A stretch of DNA of 26,479 nt from a virus. A program made the position numbers and the translations under genes. Under the pieces are notes generated by a model that was not told where the DNA came from, made no database searches, and was given only the letters and a program-made list of their open reading frames with translations. The stretch covers positions 1-26,479 of IMG/VR virus record IMGVR_UViG_3300025131_000352. One strand, 5' to 3'. This document shows positions 15,485-22,346 of this stretch, in pieces; position 1 is the first letter of the stretch; every line of letters starts with the position of its first letter.

Positions 15485-15627
15485 ACAATAACGAACGAGA
15501 ACTGTGGGTACGTAACGACGAAGGACTGTACGCAATGTGGCAGGATAGTAAGCTGTCAATGCGTATGTTCCTCATAAAGAATCGTACGACAATCGACAAT
15601 CACATAGCATACATACTTAAATCATGA
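15481..15627 (+). CDS. Hypothetical 48-residue protein
   Basis: A 49-codon frame (MNNNERELWVRNDEGLY onwards) exactly bridges its neighbours, with ATGA overlaps at both its start and its stop. The LWVRNDEGLYAMW segment and the IKNRTTIDNHI segment resemble small phage proteins of unknown function that keep a Trp/Tyr-rich N-terminal motif. The perfect fit between two coupled genes makes it very likely real despite its size. Confidence 0.7.
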   Translation: MNNNERELWVRNDEGLYAMWQDSKLSMRMFLIKNRTTIDNHIAYILKS

Positions 15628-15875
15628 AACAAGCATTCACACAAAGCGAATTCGGTAACGGATTCACAATACTCTTCGCTAACAAATGGAGTGTTAGCGT
15701 ACAATGGTCGGAGCATCACAAGTGCGACGGCGGAATTAGAACAGCGGAAGTTGCTGTGCTAGATCCAGACGGTATGTTCTGGACTATCGTAGACGATGAA
15801 CTAAAGTTAACAGGTGACGTAATGCCATACACTACGTCAGAGGAGTTAGTAAACATAATAAATAAAGTATCATGA
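15624..15875 (+). CDS. Hypothetical 83-residue protein, paralogue of 15182-15484
   Basis: It begins MKQAFTQSEFGNGFTILFAN. It shares the core pattern of the gene two places upstream (V-x-V-x-W, C/S-D-G-G, A-E-V-x-V-x-D), so the pair probably arose by local duplication with the 48-residue gene between them. It ends in a helix (TSEELVNIINKVS). Function unknown. Overlaps with both neighbours are 4 bases. Confidence 0.72.
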   Translation: MKQAFTQSEFGNGFTILFANKWSVSVQWSEHHKCDGGIRTAEVAVLDPDGMFWTIVDDELKLTGDVMPYTTSEELVNIINKVS

Positions 15876-16231
15876 GCACAGCAATATCAAGTAACGCAGC
15901 TCGCGCTTTCGTACAAGGCAAGCGCTTCAGTAGGTCTAACACCAACGTTAGACGGAACATCGACGGTAGCGTAGAGATGCGACTATGGGATAACCTTATC
16001 GCACGACATACCGTAGAGGACGGAACACAAGTAACAATGGCAGGATGGGGTACAGCTACCACACGTGCAAGACTTAACGCTATCACAAACGAGTTAGGTA
16101 TGCGCGCAGGTTTCTGGCAACACAAAGGCGATCAGTTTTATGGTACGCACAACTCGGTAGTTAGTGGAGATGCTTGTAGCGTCTGCAACCGTATCATATC
16201 AACCACAGAATGGGTACAAATAGCACGATGA
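15872..16231 (+). CDS. Conserved-type phage protein of unknown function (119 residues)
   Basis: The middle (LWDNLIARHTVEDGTQVTMAGWGTATTRARLNAI) matches a pattern common in small phage proteins: 'AGW.T.TT..RLN' followed by an aromatic-rich segment (GFWQHKGDQFYG). The C-terminal CSVC is a lone Cys pair that could be part of a metal site but is not sufficient alone. Function unknown. ATGA overlaps connect it to both neighbours. Confidence 0.72.
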   Translation: MSTAISSNAARAFVQGKRFSRSNTNVRRNIDGSVEMRLWDNLIARHTVEDGTQVTMAGWGTATTRARLNAITNELGMRAGFWQHKGDQFYGTHNSVVSGDACSVCNRIISTTEWVQIAR

Positions 16232-16431
16232 CATACAAAAAACATCAGATACACAACGGTTACAACGATCCACTAATACGTTTCATATTGCGTAGGTGTG
16301 GAGTTCAGCGTATACACACAGGATGGTATACGATACTATACAACGGCGCAAAGTTAGAAGATAGCACGTTTGCGTTTGCGTCGCGTAACAAACAAGGAAA
16401 ATGTAATCACTACAAAAGATGCCAGACTTAG
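16228..16431 (+). CDS. Hypothetical 67-residue basic protein
   Basis: Start chosen at 16228 (MTYKKHQIHNGY) because it makes the ATGA overlap usual in this operon. An in-frame ATG 18 bases earlier is possible. It is rich in Lys, Arg, His, Asn and Tyr, with a net positive charge and three Cys, and may bind nucleic acid. No family was recognised. It overlaps the next gene by 13 bases. Confidence 0.62.
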   Translation: MTYKKHQIHNGYNDPLIRFILRRCGVQRIHTGWYTILYNGAKLEDSTFAFASRNKQGKCNHYKRCQT

Positions 16432-16766
16432 ATATAACTAGTGACTTCTATCACAACTTCTTTCGTCAGTATCCACTAGACAACAGTTTGCGTAGGATAC
16501 CTGTCACATATGCGAGAACTGACATAGCATTATTAGCTCCACGCACACACGCAGGGCAACCGTACAACGAGCGCACAGTTATCTTCACGGATAATAATGC
16601 GTACGTTAAGATTAAAAAACAAGAAGGCTGGGAAGCTATGCTAAAAGATCATTATGATGCACGTGTAGCGAGTGACAAAGGCCCACCGCGCACGGATAAT
16701 AGTTGGGTACGTAAAATAGTCGAACCTATCTACGCTAAGATGCGTCGGAGTCGTAAGAAATACTGA
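16419..16766 (+). CDS. Hypothetical 115-residue protein
   Basis: It begins MPDLDITSDFYHNFFRQY and has a central beta region (ERTVIFTDNNAYVKIKK). The C-terminus is basic and helical (WVRKIVEPIYAKMRRSRKKY). Function is not recognised. Its stop TGA is part of TGATG, giving the start of the sigma54 activator, so the two are probably translated together. Confidence 0.68.
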   Translation: MPDLDITSDFYHNFFRQYPLDNSLRRIPVTYARTDIALLAPRTHAGQPYNERTVIFTDNNAYVKIKKQEGWEAMLKDHYDARVASDKGPPRTDNSWVRKIVEPIYAKMRRSRKKY

Positions 16767-17539
16767 TGACTACGCCTACTGAAATGAAAAGGTTAACAAA
16801 ACGACTTGCTGCTTACAGTACAGTTGATTCCTGTATGCGTAAGTTAACGCAAGATGCTATAACATTATCATTTCGTAACGAACCTGTATTAATTACAGGT
16901 GATACAGGTACAGGCAAGGAGGTAATAGCTACAATACTACACGGCACACGTGTAGATAACATCACAACAGTTAACACAACAGCCGTCACGGATACGCTAT
17001 TCGAGAGCGAGTTATTCGGTCACGTTAAAGGATCATTCACCGGCGCTTACTGCGATAGAGAAGGTTTAGTAGCAAGCGCCGGTGATGGTACGTTATTCCT
17101 CGATGAGATAGGTGATATGCCTGTTACATTACAAGCAAAGATACTCCGACTCATACAGTTCGGTACGTATCGTAACGTCGGTGGCGACAAACTGCTCACA
17201 GCAAAATGCCGTATCATAGCGGCAACGTGTAAAAATGTACCACAGTTAATAGAAGATAAGCTGTTCCGTGAGGATCTTTACTATCGTCTATCAACATTTA
17301 GGCTACACCTTACACCATTACGCGACAGACGGCACGACATACACCATTACTTAGCAAACCATAAGTTATGGTTTGACATGACAGAGAGTAAACGTAAACA
17401 TTTCGCAGAGTACGCTGACAACGAACCAATTCACGGTAATTACCGTGAGTTAGAACAAATCATGCTACGATATGAAGTTTTAGAAAAAATGCCTGAGTTA
17501 ACTTACGCTCTAAAAAATAAAATTTTAGAAGTTAACTGA
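16766..17539 (+). CDS. Minimal sigma54-dependent transcription activator (bacterial enhancer-binding protein, AAA+ only)
   Basis: A 257-residue protein that is almost entirely the RpoN-interacting AAA+ domain. Motifs in order: Walker A GDTGTGKE (45-52), ESELFGH (80-86), the sigma54-contacting loop as GSFTGA (89-94; usual form GAFTGA), Walker B with GTLFLDEIGDMP (108-119), arginine fingers in FREDLYYRL (167-175), and GNYREL (224-229; usual GNVREL). These are characteristic of PspF/NtrC-type activators, which hydrolyse ATP to open sigma54 promoters. It lacks an N-terminal regulatory domain, so it may be constitutively active. It also ends about 28 residues after GNYREL, with no helix-turn-helix, so it may act from solution or via a partner. 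A consensus sigma54 promoter follows its stop by 2 bases. Confidence 0.93.
   Translation: MTTPTEMKRLTKRLAAYSTVDSCMRKLTQDAITLSFRNEPVLITGDTGTGKEVIATILHGTRVDNITTVNTTAVTDTLFESELFGHVKGSFTGAYCDREGLVASAGDGTLFLDEIGDMPVTLQAKILRLIQFGTYRNVGGDKLLTAKCRIIAATCKNVPQLIEDKLFREDLYYRLSTFRLHLTPLRDRRHDIHHYLANHKLWFDMTESKRKHFAEYADNEPIHGNYRELEQIMLRYEVLEKMPELTYALKNKILEVN
17527..17534 (+). promoter_or_regulatory. AGAAGTTA motif 7 bases upstream of the sigma54 promoter
   Basis: AGAAGTTA ends 7 bases before TGGCACG, the same distance as at the capsid promoter. It lies in the last codons of the activator gene. A second identical octamer lies downstream of the start site at 17592-17599. The 10-bp array is poor here: only one good upstream copy, preceded by an A/T-rich unit. 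Confidence 0.45.
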
Positions 17540-17541
17540 CT

Positions 17542-17556
17542 TGGCACGGATCTTGC
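17542..17556 (+). promoter_or_regulatory. Consensus sigma54 (RpoN) promoter
   Basis: TGGCACG, GATC, TTGC, with T before and TTTATATATAG after: a match at every fixed position of the -24/-12 consensus with exact spacing. Predicted start is near 17568, about 66 bases before the gene at 17634. It sits just after the gene for the sigma54 activator, in a 94-base gap. Confidence 0.93.
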
Positions 17557-17633
17557 TTTATATATAGTATCTGGCCCCAACTAGGGGGTTTAGAAGTTAA
17601 GTAGAACCCTAGCATAAAAGTAGAACATAAGAT

Positions 17634-18041
17634 ATGGCACAACATATTGAACAAACATATAAGGACGGAGACTGGAAGGGATTCAAGTTTACCGTGAAGC
17701 AATTCGATAGCACAGTAGAGGCTGTCGAAGGTCTGGGCGAGGATAACGTACTCGCGCTCGTTAACCAACAGGTTGCATCTCGCATACGTTCTAAAGTTAA
17801 GAACGGTTTGCCGAAAGGTCTTAGCGGGGATGATCTCGCTAACGCACAGCAGCGTTTGTTAGATAAGCACACCGATGGTGTGTTGTTTAACGCTGACGAT
17901 GCTAACGGATGGCGACCTGACCAACGTACCGAAACGCCTACTGCCCTGTTCAAACAGGCGAAGGAAGCGTTCAAGGCTGGCGATACTGCCAAGGGTGCGG
18001 AACTGCTGACTCGTATGCAAGAGCTTCTCGAAGCTTCGTAA
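17634..18041 (+). CDS. Unknown 135-residue protein expressed from a dedicated sigma54 promoter
   Basis: A soluble, mainly helical protein (MAQHIEQTYKDGDWKGFKF onwards) with acidic and Gly/Asp-rich loops and a C-terminal helical hairpin (LFKQAKEAFKAGDTAKGAELLTRMQELLEAS). No family was recognised. It is alone between a consensus sigma54 promoter and a strong terminator, so it should be made late and in quantity even though it lies in the early arm. Candidates are a late virion component, a DNA-associated protein, or a lysis/takeover factor. The sequence does not choose between them. The leader contains a CTAGGG/CCCTAG stem. The start has no Shine-Dalgarno. Confidence 0.8.
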   Translation: MAQHIEQTYKDGDWKGFKFTVKQFDSTVEAVEGLGEDNVLALVNQQVASRIRSKVKNGLPKGLSGDDLANAQQRLLDKHTDGVLFNADDANGWRPDQRTETPTALFKQAKEAFKAGDTAKGAELLTRMQELLEAS

Positions 18042-18058
18042 ACGATAAGCATATCGTA

Positions 18059-18094
18059 GAGAGGGACGGCCAGTAAAAGCTGTCCCTCTCTTTT
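18059..18094 (+). terminator. Strong rho-independent terminator after the sigma54-driven gene
   Basis: A 12-bp stem (18059-18070 with 18079-18090, one G-U pair) has an 8-base loop and is followed by TTTT. It begins 17 bases after the stop at 18041, closing the single-gene unit that starts at the sigma54 promoter. Confidence 0.88.
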
Positions 18095-18123
18095 ACTCAT
18101 AACTGCTAACAAGATATTTTTAT

Positions 18124-18693
18124 ATGGATGATATTATAGATATTGTTGTAGGGAAATTAAAGAAACCACAAAATTTAGCTGCACCAAAGCACCACCGCTC
18201 ATCGTACACAAAAGATACAGCCGCAATGGTACAGCCTATCATGGACAAACTGTTAGGCGACGGCGCAGATGTATTCGTACCAGCAGCTAACACAGGCTAT
18301 AGTGCAAACACTTTATACGGTAAGTTAAACGATGGCTTGCTATGGTTAATGCACAACACAGCGGAAAAGGATAAGAACGAAGCGTATCGTATGTTACGTA
18401 CGCAAGTCTCCATGCGCAAAATGGACGACGGCGTTTTGATATATTTTAAAGCTGCCGTGCGTGACATCAAGCGTACGCCAAGTAAACCGGCGCTTGAAGG
18501 TGTGTCAGCCGATAGCGTAAAGTGGCGGCATGACTTACTCTCGTGGCTGCAACGTTCACAAGAAGGTGAGATGTTCAAGGCAGACGTTACGACAGACGAC
18601 GACGATCAGCGTTGGGTATACGATAACATAGCCATACATGCACCTAGCGCAGAAGTTATCTTCAGCGACGACAACATTAAACTCATACGCTAA
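18124..18693 (+). CDS. Hypothetical 189-residue protein
   Basis: It begins MDDIIDIVVGKLKKPQNL. It contains a segment of the form SANTLYGKLNDGLLWL and a later beta-like segment (GVLIYFKAAVRDIKR), with a high content of Asp, Lys and Arg. The C-terminal EVIFSDDNIKLIR ends in a TAATG overlap with the next gene. No enzyme motif was recognised. No clear promoter lies in the 30 bases between the terminator at 18094 and this gene, so it probably depends on read-through from upstream or on an undetected promoter. Confidence 0.7.
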   Translation: MDDIIDIVVGKLKKPQNLAAPKHHRSSYTKDTAAMVQPIMDKLLGDGADVFVPAANTGYSANTLYGKLNDGLLWLMHNTAEKDKNEAYRMLRTQVSMRKMDDGVLIYFKAAVRDIKRTPSKPALEGVSADSVKWRHDLLSWLQRSQEGEMFKADVTTDDDDQRWVYDNIAIHAPSAEVIFSDDNIKLIR

Positions 18694-18968
18694 TGACAAT
18701 AGAAACACTACTCGAATGTGAAGTTAGCGTACTGGAGAAGATGACCGACGATGAGTTGCTCACACACTTCCAACCATACCTTGTCGTATGTCAGCCACCT
18801 GTTGACGAGCGTAAGACAAAGGTAGTTAAAATAAAACGTAAGTCTGCAAAGGTTTCGTCCAGCGTCAAGCGTACGCTAGAGGAACAGATGAAGGAGCTAG
18901 CTGACTTACATAGCATAGACTTAGACGCGGAGAAAGCGCGGAACTTACTACCACCAAACTTACGATGA
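18693..18968 (+). CDS. Hypothetical 91-residue protein
   Basis: An acidic N-terminal helix (ETLLECEVSVLEKMTDDELLTHF) is followed by a Lys-rich linker (RKTKVVKIKRKSAKVSSSVKR) and a C-terminal helix ending PPNLR. The basic middle may contact nucleic acid. It lies between a TAATG overlap and an ATGA overlap with the nuclease gene, so it may be a partner of that enzyme. This is inference only. Confidence 0.68.
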   Translation: MTIETLLECEVSVLEKMTDDELLTHFQPYLVVCQPPVDERKTKVVKIKRKSAKVSSSVKRTLEEQMKELADLHSIDLDAEKARNLLPPNLR

Positions 18969-19894
18969 TTACTTTAGATAAAACAACAGACGGACGTTAC
19001 ATAGTTAAGATAGATGCATCGTTGTACACACAGTCAGCTTGCCCACGCAGGATGTGGTACATGGGCGGACGAGGCTTACGTTATGACGGTAAGTCACACA
19101 AGATGGAGTATGGTACAGCGTTTCATAAAGCGTTGCAGGAATACTACACCACGTTTAACACAACGAAAGCTGTTGCCGTCGCCGTGGAGCACTACACGCA
19201 ACCTGACATACACATACCAGACAATGACTTCCGTGACGTAGGACATCTCATTGCTACATTACATCAATACTTCAAGGAGTATGAAATGATTGATGGCCTA
19301 AGACCTGTAGTAGTTGACGGCGAGCCGTTACTTGAGCAGCGGTTTGCTGTACCGTACTTCACCGACGGCAACCTACTGGACATAGTATTGTGTGGCACGG
19401 TGGATATGATAGGTACGTTCAACGGCATTAACGTAATCGTTGACCACAAGACAACCGCGCTTATGCAAGTGGAGAAGTACCTCGACTCATACCAGAACTC
19501 ACCACAAATGATGTTCTACAGTATGATATATAAGCAACTGTTTCCTGACGAAGACCGTGGTGTAGTTATCAACGGCATCTTCCTGTCACGTACAGGTAAG
19601 AATAAGTTCCAGCGATCTACGATAATCACATTCCCCAATCACGTACTGGATGAGTTCGCCGCGCATTTGCATAACATAGTCACCGACTTCGCTAACAGTT
19701 TATACGTTGTGATAGCAGACGGCAAAGATCCAGAGCAGGAGTTCCTACCAAACTTCAACTGCTGTCAGACAAAGTTTGGCGAATGTAACTTCTCACCTGT
19801 GTGTACTACGCCACGGCAAGATGATAGAGAGACTCTCGTTACGTCGTTGTTCACCACAACTAACACATACGATCCACTAAAATTCCAAGCATGA
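18965..19894 (+). CDS. Cas4/RecB-like PD-(D/E)XK nuclease with probable Fe-S cluster
   Basis: A 309-residue protein. Conserved features in order: C26 in SACPRRMW, GTAFHKALQEYY (50-61, including His54), GTVDMIG with Asp147, the DHK triad part (160-162), and Gln/Tyr residues near 177-185 of motif QxxxY. Cysteines follow at 266/267, 274 and 280. One N-terminal and three C-terminal cysteines around the nuclease fold is the arrangement that binds a 4Fe-4S cluster in Cas4 and AddB. Such enzymes cut or resect DNA ends in recombination. Neighbouring Sak4-like ATPase and SSB-like genes fit a phage recombination module. There is no CRISPR array or cas1/cas2 here. Confidence 0.85.
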   Translation: MITLDKTTDGRYIVKIDASLYTQSACPRRMWYMGGRGLRYDGKSHKMEYGTAFHKALQEYYTTFNTTKAVAVAVEHYTQPDIHIPDNDFRDVGHLIATLHQYFKEYEMIDGLRPVVVDGEPLLEQRFAVPYFTDGNLLDIVLCGTVDMIGTFNGINVIVDHKTTALMQVEKYLDSYQNSPQMMFYSMIYKQLFPDEDRGVVINGIFLSRTGKNKFQRSTIITFPNHVLDEFAAHLHNIVTDFANSLYVVIADGKDPEQEFLPNFNCCQTKFGECNFSPVCTTPRQDDRETLVTSLFTTTNTYDPLKFQA

Positions 19895-20148
19895 CAGACC
19901 AAGAAATACGCGACGCAGCTTTACGTAAGTTTAAAATACTTGCACCGCGCAAGTTCAACGCTGGCATAGCAGAACACAATCCCGACGGTACAAAAGGAAT
20001 GTGGCTTATGACTCCAGAGCAACTTGTAGATAGCGCGGAGGAAGAAGTAATAGATCTTTGGCACTACATACAAGTGCTTAAAGCAAAAATAAAAGAGCAA
20101 GACGCTCTCATACTACAACTGAAACGAACAATAGCAAAACAAACATGA
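19891..20148 (+). CDS. Hypothetical 85-residue protein, possibly MazG-like
   Basis: The segment QLVDSAEEEVIDLWHYIQVL (44-63) resembles the metal-binding helix of small MazG-like nucleotide pyrophosphohydrolases (E-x-x-D at 52-55). The first E-x-x-E pair of that family is not clear, so the assignment is tentative. The C-terminus is a coiled-coil-like helix. It overlaps the nuclease gene and the next gene by 4 bases each. Confidence 0.6.
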   Translation: MTDQEIRDAALRKFKILAPRKFNAGIAEHNPDGTKGMWLMTPEQLVDSAEEEVIDLWHYIQVLKAKIKEQDALILQLKRTIAKQT

Positions 20149-20333
20149 ATGACGAACAAGACATATTAGCTTTATCTAAAGCTATAATAGAGATAAGTCA
20201 AGACAACCCAACCAGAATCATACACGCTATAGACGGTGTGAGTGAAAGCATAGAAAAACTTAACTCAACTTTAGCGGAACAGCTAAGACAAGTTAAAGTT
20301 GAGTTAGATATTATTTCTAGCACCATGCGATAA
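20145..20333 (+). CDS. Hypothetical 62-residue helical protein
   Basis: It is almost wholly helical (MNDEQDILALSKAIIEISQ, later ESIEKLNSTLAEQLRQVKVELDII), with a coiled-coil pattern in the second half. It starts in an ATGA overlap. Function unknown. Probably a small oligomeric accessory protein. Confidence 0.62.
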   Translation: MNDEQDILALSKAIIEISQDNPTRIIHAIDGVSESIEKLNSTLAEQLRQVKVELDIISSTMR

Positions 20334-20356
20334 CGAACAATAGCAAAACAAGAACA

Positions 20357-21007
20357 ATGAGTAAAGCAATAATAGGTATCGTAGGTAGTAGTGGCACAGG
20401 TAAGTCTACCTCGCTACGCAACCTGCCAACCAACACAACACACATAATAGATCTTGAGCGTAAGGGTATGCCCTTCCCCAAGAAGTTCCCACACACATCA
20501 TTCTGCGCTAGCGTTAAAGAGTTTAACGATGCGTTAAGCGTAGCACTAGCAGACGAAAGCTGCGAAGTGATAGTCATTGAGTCGTTCACAAAGTACGTTG
20601 AGATACTACATACGTTATCTGATAGGTCTTTCAAGGGCTTTGATATATGGAACTACTACAATAAGGAGATCCGTACTATGCTAGATAAAGTTAAGAACGA
20701 TCACGCTGTCGTGATATTCACGGCGATTGACGAGATCGTGGAACTAGCGCAGCCCAGCGGCGAAGCATTCAACGTACGTCGCATCAAGGTGCAAGGTAAG
20801 CAACACGCTGGTTGTATAGAGAAGGAACTCCTTATGGTACTGTTCACGGAAGTTAAACGTGACAAAGAAGGTAACACACGCTACGCGTTCCAGACGAACA
20901 GCGACGGTATCACATCTGCGAAAACCCCGATGGGTATGTTCGATAAAATGTACATAGACAACGACGTTAATGAAGTCATAGAGAAAGCTAAGAAATATTA
21001 TGCCTGA
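20357..21007 (+). CDS. Sak4/AAA_24-type P-loop ATPase (RecA-like recombination protein)
   Basis: A 216-residue single-domain ATPase: Walker A GSSGTGKS (10-17), LIDLERKG-like segment after it, and Walker B VIVIESFTKY at about 72-81. Later come strands AVVIFTAIDEI and RRIKVQGKQ. The size and pattern match the phage AAA_24/Sak4 group, single-domain RecA/Rad51 relatives used for strand annealing or exchange with a phage SSB. The SSB-like gene lies three places downstream. Exact activity is inferred from family resemblance. Start at 20357 has no Shine-Dalgarno. Confidence 0.78.
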   Translation: MSKAIIGIVGSSGTGKSTSLRNLPTNTTHIIDLERKGMPFPKKFPHTSFCASVKEFNDALSVALADESCEVIVIESFTKYVEILHTLSDRSFKGFDIWNYYNKEIRTMLDKVKNDHAVVIFTAIDEIVELAQPSGEAFNVRRIKVQGKQHAGCIEKELLMVLFTEVKRDKEGNTRYAFQTNSDGITSAKTPMGMFDKMYIDNDVNEVIEKAKKYYA

Positions 21008-21380
21008 TCAAACACATAACATAGACTGGAGTAAGTTTGTTGATGAGAAGTTTGCTATGCTAAAAGATACAGCAAAGCAACAGTATAACAACGTTGATGA
21101 AATGTCAGTAACGCTATCAGAGATAATCGAAACCGCTGAGGAGCTTCAGAATGATATAAGTGATCTGCAAAATGACGTAGATGAAAACTATATCGTACGA
21201 CCGAAGTGGCCAGAATACTTTGGCATCGCCGAACTCACCGACATACTCATTACTACATTACCCACACCTAACTACGGTAAACAAGAAGACTCTCTGCGAC
21301 AGTTGCATGAGCTACGCCAAATGTGTGCTCATGCAAACATCGTGGGCTTAGACGACCTAATAAAATACATAAAGCAATGA
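21000..21380 (+). CDS. Hypothetical 126-residue protein with coiled coil
   Basis: It has a coiled-coil region at about 35-60 (SEIIETAEELQNDISDLQNDVDEN), followed by a small globular part containing VRPKWPEYFGIAELTDIL. Family not recognised. It overlaps the ATPase gene by 8 bases and the next gene by 4, so it probably belongs to the same recombination operon. Confidence 0.68.
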   Translation: MPDQTHNIDWSKFVDEKFAMLKDTAKQQYNNVDEMSVTLSEIIETAEELQNDISDLQNDVDENYIVRPKWPEYFGIAELTDILITTLPTPNYGKQEDSLRQLHELRQMCAHANIVGLDDLIKYIKQ

Positions 21381-21628
21381 GTAAAGAAGAAAAAGAATAC
21401 GATAACATGGTTATCGGCGTGGCAACAGCTACGTATAAGCAAGCGCAGCTTATAGCAAACAAGTTGGATATTAGTAAGCAGGATTCGTTTCTGTTACTAC
21501 AAACCATTACGATAGAGAAGCTCACGTATCTTATAGCACAAATGCTCGAAGGAATTTCCTCCGCAAACAATAGGAGTGCGGTTACGGAGGAACATACAAA
21601 CAAAGACACTCCCCACATAGTAACATAA
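21377..21628 (+). CDS. Hypothetical 83-residue protein
   Basis: Start set at 21377 (MSKEEKEYDNMVIGV) because of the ATGA overlap. A longer in-frame start inside the preceding gene is unlikely. Helical, Lys/Glu-rich, with a segment LDISKQDSFLLLQTITIEKLTYLIAQML and a polar, probably flexible tail. Function unknown. Confidence 0.65.
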   Translation: MSKEEKEYDNMVIGVATATYKQAQLIANKLDISKQDSFLLLQTITIEKLTYLIAQMLEGISSANNRSAVTEEHTNKDTPHIVT

Positions 21629-21637
21629 CATAACATA

Positions 21638-22123
21638 ATGGCAATCATCAACTTAGATGAAATCGCAGATAGCGTAAGACCCTATCTAAAGAAGGACACG
21701 TACACAGCACGAATTCTTAGTGCTGAGTTTACGCAAAGCAAGGCCGGTGCGCCTATGGTAGTGATGCAATGGGAGCTAGCTGCTCCTGAGTCAATCGAAG
21801 ATGGCATGAGTGGTAAGACCGTACGAATTGCAGGTTTGCAGTTCCGCGACTACCTATCGTTTAGTGAGAAGGCTAAGGAGTTTACGTTTCGGCGTATCAA
21901 AGCCCTGCACAAAGCGTTAGAACTCACGCCAGAGTTTGATGACGAAGATCCTGACGTAGATCAGTACGCTGGTTTAGCTGCTGACGTTACGATAGAGACT
22001 GAGCAGCAAGCACAGACGAACGATGATAATTCGCCTGTCCTTGACAACAACGGCGATCCTGTAATGAACAATAATTACAGGCTCAAACGTGTGCTTCGTT
22101 TGAATAACGACCACACGCTGTAA
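21638..22123 (+). CDS. DUF669-like protein, probable ssDNA-binding partner of the recombinase
   Basis: A 161-residue protein. The N-terminal two thirds (DTYTARILSAEFTQSKAGAPMVV then MQWELAAP, later GKTVRIAGLQFRDYL) has the strand pattern of phage DUF669-type proteins. These are often encoded with Sak4/AAA_24 ATPases and are suspected single-stranded-DNA binders. Acidic, Asn/Asp-rich residues occur near the end (FDDEDPDVDQ, NNNGDPVMNNN), which resembles the acidic tails of SSBs in position, but it ends with a short basic strand. The ATG follows a triple ACATA repeat and no Shine-Dalgarno. Confidence 0.68.
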   Translation: MAIINLDEIADSVRPYLKKDTYTARILSAEFTQSKAGAPMVVMQWELAAPESIEDGMSGKTVRIAGLQFRDYLSFSEKAKEFTFRRIKALHKALELTPEFDDEDPDVDQYAGLAADVTIETEQQAQTNDDNSPVLDNNGDPVMNNNYRLKRVLRLNNDHTL

Positions 22124-22132
22124 CACACACTT

Positions 22133-22196
22133 GTAGTATAGCGGTACACGGCAGCTATTAAGACGCTGCGCAGTTCATTGATCGCCGCTATACTAC
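22133..22196 (+). ncRNA. Structured RNA element A upstream of the polymerase gene
   Basis: A closing helix of 12 perfect pairs (22133-22144 with 22185-22196) encloses a 5-bp hairpin GCAGC/GCTGC (22151-22155, 22165-22169) with loop TATTAAGAC. The junction has GG-TACA on the 5' side and TTGATCG-CC on the 3' side, both shared with element B. ATTAA of the loop could pair with TTGAT (22178-22182) as a pseudoknot. No class of RNA that I know fits. Confidence 0.65.
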
Positions 22197-22200
22197 GTTT

Positions 22201-22346
22201 AATTTATGTTGTAGCACATGGGTACAAGATTGCTATTAAGATGCAACTGGGTTCAGGCTGCTATCATGACGGCCTCATGTAACGTTTTATGGTTGACGTT
22301 ACATGGCATTACCTGAGTTGATCGCCTGTGTGCTACAACATAAATT
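22201..22346 (+). ncRNA. Structured RNA element B in the polymerase leader
   Basis: A closing helix of 18 perfect pairs (22201-22218 with 22329-22346) continues through two G-U and two G-C pairs to 22222/22325, 22 bp in all. Inside are hairpin TTGC/GCAA with loop TATTAAGAT (22230-22246), a TCAGG/CCTGA pairing (22253-22257, 22312-22316), and a 9-bp hairpin CATGTAACG/CGTTACATG (22276-22284, 22297-22305). Junction TACA and TTGATCG match element A. It ends 6 bases before the polymerase ATG, leaving no room for a Shine-Dalgarno. Confidence 0.7.

Noticed and set aside
18965-19894. Cas4-like nuclease as part of a CRISPR-Cas system
   Set aside because: No cas1, cas2 or repeat array is present. Phage-encoded recombination nucleases of this type are common.
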